Assembly: GCF_003985125.1 (NCBI RefSeq) | Contig: NZ_ML133587.1 | Span: 1 to 64,000 of the forward strand | DNA: 64,000 nucleotides | Direction of reading: 5' to 3' | Source: Rhizobium phaseoli | GTDB lineage: Bacteria > Pseudomonadota > Alphaproteobacteria > Rhizobiales > Rhizobiaceae | Part shown: positions 58,786 to 64,000 of the stretch, in pieces | How positions within the stretch are numbered: the first letter of the stretch is position 1 | Layout of the letters: every line of letters starts with the position of its first letter | The notes under the pieces: generated by a model | The model's database searches: none | What the model was told of the DNA's origin: nothing | Seen by the model: the letters and a program-made list of their open reading frames with translations, nothing else | Position numbers and translations under genes: made by a program

Positions 58786-60332
58786 GCACCGTCCGCGACA
58801 CGCCTCTCCCGCACGCCGGTAAAGCCGTCGGCATCGATACGCTCGACATGACGATGCGCTTCGGCAGCTTCACGGCCCTCGACCGCGTCTCGATCAAGGT
58901 GCCCGCCGGCAGCTTCCATGCGCTTCTCGGCGAAAACGGCGCCGGCAAATCGACCCTCGTCAAATGCATCATGGGCTTCTACCACGCCACGGCGGGCGCG
59001 CTTTCCGTCGACAGCCGCGAAGTGGCCATCGCCTCACCCAAGGACGCCGCGATCTATGGCCTCGGCATGGTCTATCAGCACTTCACACTCGTCCCGTCGC
59101 TGACCGGCGCCGAAAACCTTGTCATCAGCCGCGCCGAAGTGCCCGCCATCATCAACTGGGCGAAGGAGCGGACGGACCTTGCCGCCTTCATGGAGCGCAT
59201 GCCGTTCAGGATCCCGCTGGACCGCCCCGTGAGCGAGCTTGCCGCCGGCGAGAAGCAGAAGCTGGAGATCGTCAAGCAGCTCTATCTCGGCCGCTCTTTT
59301 CTCGTTCTCGACGAACCGACCTCGGTGCTGACGCCTGCCGAAGCCGATGAGATGCTCGGTCTCATCAGGGGGATGACCGAGCGCGGCGAATTGACCGTGC
59401 TGATGATTTCGCACAAGTTCCACGAGGTGACGAAGTTCGCCGATGCCGTCTCGATCCTGCGGCGAGGCAGGCTGGTCGGCACCGGCAAGGTCGGCGATCT
59501 CTCGACATCGGATATGGCCGCGATGATGATCGGCGACGTGAAGCTTGCCGAGCTCGACAGCCGTGTTCCCATCTCCGAAAACGCCAGGCCCGTCCTTGCG
59601 GTGGAACAGGTCAAGGCGCCGGACCGCTCTGGCCTCAAGACCATCGCGATCGATAATCTCATGGTCCGATCCGGCGAGATCGTCGGCATTGCCGGCATTT
59701 CAGGCAACGGTCAGAAGGAGCTGACGGAAATTCTCGCCGGCCAGCGGCCGACCGACACCGGCCGCGTGAGCGTCAATGGCGAGGTCTATGGCGCGACGCG
59801 CTCCGAGACCCGCAGAAACAACGTCCGTTTCATCCCCGAGGAACCGCTGCAGAACGCCTGCGCCCCGCGCATGACGGTCAGCGAAAATCTCGCCTTCCGG
59901 ACCTTCGACCTGAAGGCGGATGGCAAGGATGCGATCTGGCTGAACAAGGGCAAGATGAAAAAGCGGGCGGCGGCGCTGATTTCGGATTTCAAGGTGAAGA
60001 CCGCCTCCTCATCCTCGCCGATCGCGGCACTTTCAGGCGGCAACGTGCAGCGCGCCGTGCTCGCCCGCGAACTGACCGGCGAAGTGGACCTGCTGATCGT
60101 CTCCAATCCCTGTTTCGGCCTCGACTTCTCGGCTGTCGCCGAAATCCGGGCCCGCATCATGAAGGCCCGCAATTCCGGCACGGCCGTGCTGCTGCTGTCC
60201 GAAGATCTCGACGAACTGCTCGAGATGTCCGACCGCATCATGGTCATTTCCGAAGGCAGGCTGGTCTACGAGACACCGGCGCGTGCGGCCGATATCGCCG
60301 TGATCGGCGCCCACATGGCGGGGCATCATTGA
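58782..60332 (+). CDS. ABC transporter ATP-binding protein, two-domain (BMP/nucleoside type)
   Basis: The 516-residue protein has two ATPase domains, as in RbsA/YufO. The first has Walker A GENGAGKST and a degenerate signature (LAAGEKQKLE) before Walker B LVLDEP. The second has a degenerate Walker A (GISGNGQKE) and signature LSGGNVQR. Such asymmetry is normal for this family. It overlaps the upstream biuH stop (ATGA) and abuts the downstream triuret hydrolase start. It powers the importer whose permeases lie at 55926-57979. Confidence 0.93.
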   Translation: MSTVRDTPLPHAGKAVGIDTLDMTMRFGSFTALDRVSIKVPAGSFHALLGENGAGKSTLVKCIMGFYHATAGALSVDSREVAIASPKDAAIYGLGMVYQHFTLVPSLTGAENLVISRAEVPAIINWAKERTDLAAFMERMPFRIPLDRPVSELAAGEKQKLEIVKQLYLGRSFLVLDEPTSVLTPAEADEMLGLIRGMTERGELTVLMISHKFHEVTKFADAVSILRRGRLVGTGKVGDLSTSDMAAMMIGDVKLAELDSRVPISENARPVLAVEQVKAPDRSGLKTIAIDNLMVRSGEIVGIAGISGNGQKELTEILAGQRPTDTGRVSVNGEVYGATRSETRRNNVRFIPEEPLQNACAPRMTVSENLAFRTFDLKADGKDAIWLNKGKMKKRAAALISDFKVKTASSSSPIAALSGGNVQRAVLARELTGEVDLLIVSNPCFGLDFSAVAEIRARIMKARNSGTAVLLLSEDLDELLEMSDRIMVISEGRLVYETPARAADIAVIGAHMAGHH

Positions 60333-61000
60333 TGGCCGAGATCAAGGCAGAACCCTTCGCTTTCCCGGTAAAGCACGACCAGCTCGCCCTTATCGTCATC
60401 GATATGCAGCGCGATTTTGCCGAGCCCGGCGGCTTCGGCGCAAGCCTCGGCAACGACGTCAGCCGCATCGGCAGGATCGTCCCAGATGTCAAACGCCTGA
60501 TCCAGGGCTTCCGCTATGCCGGGCTGCCGGTCATCCATACGATGGAATGCCACAGACCCGACCTTTCGGATCTGCCGCCGTCAAAACGCGACCGCGGCAA
60601 TCCCATGCTCAGGATCGGCGACGAAGGCCCCATGGGCCGCATCCTCATAGCTGGCGAGCCGGGAACGGCGATCCTGCCGGAGCTTGCTCCGATCGATGGC
60701 GAAGTGGTCATCGAAAAGCCCGGCAAGGGCGCCTTCTATGCCACCGGACTCGCGGAGGCGCTGCAGCGAAAGGGCATCAGGCAACTGGTCTTTGCTGGCG
60801 TGACCACCGAGGTCTGCGTTCAGACGACCATGCGCGAGGCGAACGACCGCGGCTATGAGTGCTTGCTCGCCGAGGAGGCGACGGAAAGCTACTTTCCCGA
60901 GTTCAAGGCCGCCGCCATCGCCATGATCCGCGCCCAGGGCGCGATCGTCGGCTGGACCGCCCATGTCGACGACATTCTGGAAAGCATTGCCCATGCCTGA
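60332..61000 (+). CDS. trtA: Triuret hydrolase-like cysteine hydrolase (isochorismatase family)
   Basis: The 222-residue protein is a paralogue of the biuret hydrolase with triad D24 (IVIDMQRDF), K129 (IEKPGKGAFY) and C162 (TTEVCVQT). In R. leguminosarum and Herbaspirillum, a related hydrolase beside biuret hydrolase cleaves triuret to carboxybiuret, which decays to biuret. The pairing here fits that pathway. The ATG at 60332 overlaps the ATPase stop. Triuret specificity is inferred from neighbourhood and resemblance; a ureidoacrylate or other carbamoyl substrate is not excluded. Confidence 0.8.
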   Translation: MAEIKAEPFAFPVKHDQLALIVIDMQRDFAEPGGFGASLGNDVSRIGRIVPDVKRLIQGFRYAGLPVIHTMECHRPDLSDLPPSKRDRGNPMLRIGDEGPMGRILIAGEPGTAILPELAPIDGEVVIEKPGKGAFYATGLAEALQRKGIRQLVFAGVTTEVCVQTTMREANDRGYECLLAEEATESYFPEFKAAAIAMIRAQGAIVGWTAHVDDILESIAHA

Positions 61001-61334
61001 AACCACCCGCGAACTTATGACATCCGGCGGCTGGAAGGAATTGGCATTCGGCCCCTTCCGCGATCAGGTGACCATCCATTGGATCCGTCCCTTCGAGGAC
61101 GACCACCCGGGCGTGGCGCTTCTGAAATACGAGGCCGGCGCCAGCGTTCCGCGCCATCGGCATGAGGGACTGGAAACAATTCTCGTTCTTGATGGCGTAC
61201 AATCCGACGAGGCGGGCGATTATGGTCGCGGCAGTTATATCGTCAACGCTCCCGGTACCGAACATTCGGTCTGGAGCGAAACCGGCTGCGTCGTGCTCAT
61301 CCAATGGGATCGGCCGGTGAAAATACTGGAATAG
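60993..61334 (+). CDS. Small cupin (ChrR-like) protein
   Basis: The 113-residue protein has a single cupin fold with metal-type residues in ASVPRHRHEGLETILVLDG and a C-terminal HSVW segment. Its start overlaps the end of trtA by 8 bp. ChrR-like cupins sense or detoxify; others are enzymes. Its place as the last gene of the operon hints at handling of an intermediate, but no specific activity can be given. Confidence 0.82.
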   Translation: MPETTRELMTSGGWKELAFGPFRDQVTIHWIRPFEDDHPGVALLKYEAGASVPRHRHEGLETILVLDGVQSDEAGDYGRGSYIVNAPGTEHSVWSETGCVVLIQWDRPVKILE

Positions 61335-61761
61335 GACGTCGCATAAAACCGGCGATTCCGGCCTTCGACATTGCCCCGTTGCGCCAGTCTGTCGCAATGA
61401 CGTCAGCACGCCGCGATCGTTGCATTATTCCTGGCCGCGTGACCGATCCCGGCATGAAGCGGTAAGATCCACGTAGGTTTTTCAAATCGGTTGCCTTGAT
61501 GAGATCCAAACCTACAACCTCCCACCGACAGTATAAAGCTTTTGTATTACAACGTCTCCAGCATGAAGCGGCGCTACACGGGCGGCGGCTAGTACTAGCA
61601 AGAGCCTGATGACTCGATGGGAATTATCATTCTCTTTGTTGATGCTGCGCGGTCGCATCTGCGAAGGGTAGATGAGCCTTAAATCTGGTAATGCATTATC
61701 GTTTCCGGCCCATCGCCCAAGCAACAGGCGGCCGCAGCCGCCCTGCGCCTTTATGAATCCG
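61335..61761. other. 427-bp intergenic stretch, no gene recognised
   Basis: This gap separates the 3' ends of the convergent cupin and MFS genes. It contains an inverted pair GTAGGTTT (61473-61480) and AAACCTAC (61508-61515) around AGATCCA words. An 86-residue minus-strand frame (61512-61772) reaches into the end of the MFS gene; I do not consider it real. No terminator with a T-run was seen. Confidence 0.4.
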
Positions 61762-63360
61762 TTAGGCCACACTTGGCCGATCGATCGTCAGGAAGTGACG
61801 GACGACAGGCTTGTCCGCTCCGGCATGATAGGCGAGAACCTTGCCTTGGAGATCGGCGTCGGCGTTCGACACCCGCTTGTGCTGGCGAAGATGCTCGGCC
61901 CACGATTCCACCATGAACCACTCGACGATCTTCTCCGGATCGGCCGAGTCTTCGGTGACGCCCCAGCCATAGGCGCCGTCGCGGCGACGTTCCTGGGATA
62001 GCTGGTCGAGGGCGTTCAGGAAGGCAGTGCGGTGATGCTTCTCGACCTTGTATTCGATCAGGATCAGAACCGGTCCGCGGTCATGGGCGACGGGTTGGGC
62101 GACCAGCGGCTCCGGCCAGTGGTTCGAAGGGACGAGGTCGGCTTCGCCTGCCGGTAGCTTCACCCGGTGCATGATGAAGCCCGCGACAAGCAGACCTCCC
62201 GCGCCAATGAGCAAGGTGGACTGGACGCCAACGGCCTCGCCGACCGCGCCCCAGCCGAGGCTGCCGGCCGTCATAGCGCCATTGAACACGGTCAGATAGA
62301 CGGCGAGACCGCGGCCGCGCACCCAGTTCGGCAGAACGGACTGCGCCGTGCCGTTCAGCGTCGTCAGGGCGGTGATCCACGCGGCGCCGAGGAACAGGAG
62401 GACGACGATGGCGACGATCTTCGGAGGCGCGAGCGCAAGGATTCCCATGACGACCGCGGCGACGATTGCCGCGCCGAGAAGCAGACCGTCGGAGCTCAGG
62501 CGTTCGCGCAGCTTCGGCATAACCAGGGCACCGCCGATGGCGCCGGCGCCGACTGCGCCAAGCAAGATGCCATAGAAGCTGGCGTCGCCGCCGAGCAGTT
62601 GCCGGGCCACGAGAGGCAGGAGCGACCAGACTGCGCTGGCGAAGGCGAAGAAGATCGTGGCGCGCAGAAGCACAACGTGGAGGGGTCTACTGGAGCGGGT
62701 GTATCGAAGTCCTGCACGGAAGGCGCCGAAGAAGTTCTCCTGAAGGGCATCGCTGGCGTTCCTTTCCCGCGGCCACCAGAGCAGCGCGGCGATGACCACG
62801 ATGTAGCTGGCGACGTCCGCCCCGTAGGTGACCCCTGCTCCAAAAGCGGCGAGAAGCAGGCCGCCGGCGGCCGGGCCTATGGATCGGGCGATGTTGATGC
62901 CGAGCGAGTTCAGGGCGACCGCGCTCTTCACGTCTTCCCGCTTTACCAGTTCCGGAACGATCGCCTGCCACGTCGGGCCCATCAGGGCGGCCCCGATGCC
63001 ACCCAGGAAGGTCAAGCCGACAAGTGCGCTGACCGAAAGCATGCCAGTCTGCGAAAGGACCATCAGGGAGATGCTCACCGATGCCAGCAGGAGCTGCACG
63101 GCGATCAGGAACTTGCGGCGGTCGAGGATGTCGGTGAGGACGCCCGCCGGAATCGCGAGCAGGAAGATCGGCAAAGTCCCTGCCGCCTGAACCATGGCAA
63201 CCGCGGCCGGCGACGCCGAGAGATCCGTCATCAGCCAGGAGCTTGCGACGTCGCGCATGAAGCTTCCGGTATTGCCGAGGACGGTGGCCGCCCAAAGGAC
63301 GGCAAAGACGGGCTGTGCAAGAGGCGCGAAGGTGCCTCCGGACGACTTGGTGGTGCTCAT
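61762..63360 (-). CDS. MFS exporter with C-terminal monooxygenase-like domain
   Basis: The 532-residue protein has an EntS-like MFS_3 domain of about 400 residues and twelve helices (VFAVLWAATVLGNTGSFMRD, GVLTDILDRRKFLIAVQLLL). A soluble tail of about 110 residues follows (LILIEYKVEKHHRTAFLNAL, VEWFMVESWAEHLRQHKRVS) that resembles antibiotic-biosynthesis-monooxygenase-like domains. Such fusions are a known but uncommon MFS subgroup. Substrate is unknown. It is coupled by an ATGA overlap with the upstream DoxX-type gene. Confidence 0.9.
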   Translation of the reverse strand: MSTTKSSGGTFAPLAQPVFAVLWAATVLGNTGSFMRDVASSWLMTDLSASPAAVAMVQAAGTLPIFLLAIPAGVLTDILDRRKFLIAVQLLLASVSISLMVLSQTGMLSVSALVGLTFLGGIGAALMGPTWQAIVPELVKREDVKSAVALNSLGINIARSIGPAAGGLLLAAFGAGVTYGADVASYIVVIAALLWWPRERNASDALQENFFGAFRAGLRYTRSSRPLHVVLLRATIFFAFASAVWSLLPLVARQLLGGDASFYGILLGAVGAGAIGGALVMPKLRERLSSDGLLLGAAIVAAVVMGILALAPPKIVAIVVLLFLGAAWITALTTLNGTAQSVLPNWVRGRGLAVYLTVFNGAMTAGSLGWGAVGEAVGVQSTLLIGAGGLLVAGFIMHRVKLPAGEADLVPSNHWPEPLVAQPVAHDRGPVLILIEYKVEKHHRTAFLNALDQLSQERRRDGAYGWGVTEDSADPEKIVEWFMVESWAEHLRQHKRVSNADADLQGKVLAYHAGADKPVVRHFLTIDRPSVA

Positions 63361-63794
63361 TTGCCTGCTCCTCTCGTGAGATCGTATGCGGCGACGAAGA
63401 CGAATGCGCCGGCGAGGCCAAGGTGTTCGAAGAAGGCGTTGGTCGCCATTATGCGCTCCAAACCAGGAGCCATCTCCCAGAAGCGCAGCGCGATGAACGT
63501 CGCAAGGATGGTAAAGCCCGCAAGCGCCAGAGCGCCTGCCCAGCGCAGGAAGCCGGAGACGACCATCGTGGACGCCGTCAGTTCGAAGGCGATGACGGCC
63601 ACCGCAAAGAAGGCTGCGGGGTGCAGACCAAAATGATCCATCTCGGCGAGCGCACCGTCGAAGTCGGCGATCTTCGTGAGAGGTCCCTGGATATAGGCGG
63701 CGCAGAGCGCAAGAAGTGCGGCCGTCCGCAGGGCAGGTGCCGATGCGATGTCGGCGAGAAGCCCGCGAGTTGTCGGATGTGAGTTGCTGGTCAT
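63357..63794 (-). CDS. DoxX-family membrane protein
   Basis: The 145-residue protein has four hydrophobic helices and the DoxX-type pattern (AAYIQGPLTKIADFDGALAE, AVIAFELTASTMVVSGFLRW). It precedes and overlaps the MFS gene. DoxX proteins are small inner-membrane proteins of uncertain, often redox-related, function. Upstream is a LysR-type inverted repeat, so the pair may be regulated by a LysR protein outside the window. Confidence 0.82.
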   Translation of the reverse strand: MTSNSHPTTRGLLADIASAPALRTAALLALCAAYIQGPLTKIADFDGALAEMDHFGLHPAAFFAVAVIAFELTASTMVVSGFLRWAGALALAGFTILATFIALRFWEMAPGLERIMATNAFFEHLGLAGAFVFVAAYDLTRGAGK

Positions 63795-63904
63795 TGTTGC
63801 TCCTGCAGTCTTGCCGGTCCGTTCGAGCGGCTTTGGTGTTCGTCTGATGGAGCGATTTTTACGGGAACGACTTGCTCTAACAATTGCATCAATAGTTTCG
63901 AGTT

Positions 63905-63923
63905 AATTGCGAATGCCGCAATT
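63905..63923. promoter_or_regulatory. LysR-type inverted repeat upstream of the DoxX-MFS operon
   Basis: AATTGC (63905-63910) and GCAATT (63918-63923) are separated by seven bases, matching the T-N11-A pattern (ATTGC-N7-GCAAT) of LysR sites. A CAATTGC word also occurs at about 63881. It lies about 110 bp before the DoxX start. Confidence 0.45.
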
Positions 63924-63945
63924 GTCACCGCTGGCGGAAACGGAG

Positions 63946-63973
63946 ACGGGCAGCGGTCGCCACCGCTGCCCGT
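63946..63973. terminator. Strong 12-bp hairpin at the right edge
   Basis: ACGGGCAGCGGT (63946-63957) and its exact complement ACCGCTGCCCGT (63962-63973) enclose a four-base loop. On the plus strand TTGTT follows; on the minus strand there is no T-run. It lies 9 bp beyond a minus-strand stop codon at 63982 and probably ends a gene coming from the right. Confidence 0.5.
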
Positions 63974-63981
63974 TTGTTCAT

Positions 63982-64000
63982 TTATGATGAGATCGCCTCA
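63982..64000 (-). CDS. Possible C-terminal end of a gene beyond the window
   Basis: On the minus strand the last codons would read E-A-I-S-S followed by TAA at 63984-63982, and a strong hairpin follows. This is suggestive of a gene end, perhaps the LysR regulator for the DoxX-MFS pair, but only five codons are visible. Confidence 0.2.

Noticed and set aside
62167..63636. 489-residue plus-strand frame
   Set aside because: It is antisense to the MFS and DoxX genes, highly charged and without any recognised domain.

Overview
The window reads as rhizobial DNA, most likely from the Rhizobium leguminosarum/etli group and probably from a plasmid or accessory replicon. The evidence is high GC, dense ABC-importer operons of alphaproteobacterial type, a DUF1127 protein, and a biuret hydrolase whose catalytic residues sit at the same numbers as in the R. 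leguminosarum enzyme. These assignments come from reading the sequence and from memory of the families; no database search was run.

Left part (1-21906). The edge carries one end of an IS3-type insertion sequence. Then come a small hypothetical gene, dinB, a three-gene stress/membrane operon (1905-3845), and several divergent regulator/target pairs: EamA exporter with CGNR regulator, and SDR/monooxygenase with LysR. A sugar-type ABC operon at 10651-16330 has a GntR regulator, a DapA-like aldolase and a PfkB kinase but no ATPase. It is followed by a methyltransferase divergent from a GGDEF-EAL protein, and by an AraC regulator with azlCD, where a 17-bp element is repeated in front of both.

Middle part (21927-35230). 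A second sugar/sugar-acid ABC operon has its own UgpC-type ATPase, a SDR, a DenD-like dehydrogenase and a divergent LacI regulator with a large palindromic operator. The stretch 29.6-35.2 kb is patchy: an antiporter remnant, an AraC regulator, DUF1127, a methyltransferase, a RibD-C reductase, a lone AlbA_2/ATPase protein, and about 600 bp of non-coding DNA.

Right part (35237-61334). This is a 26-kb nitrogen-scavenging supercluster. (a) A sigma-54 type promoter leads into a guanidine-I riboswitch and an intrinsic terminator. Behind them is an operon for guanidine uptake, guanidine carboxylase, two DUF1989 carboxyguanidine deiminase subunits and allophanate hydrolase. (b) A LysR regulator has twin 36-bp operator candidates, one before a creatininase-family gene and one before an ABC importer, cytosine-deaminase-like, FAD-oxidase and flavin-reductase operon of unknown substrate. 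(c) A GntR regulator faces a second sigma-54 type promoter that drives a BMP-type importer, biuret hydrolase, triuret hydrolase and a cupin. Guanidine, biuret and triuret would all converge on the single allophanate hydrolase at 43242-45053.

The right end has a DoxX protein and an MFS exporter fused to a monooxygenase-like domain, preceded by a LysR-type inverted repeat and a strong hairpin. No rRNA, intact tRNA or CRISPR array was seen.
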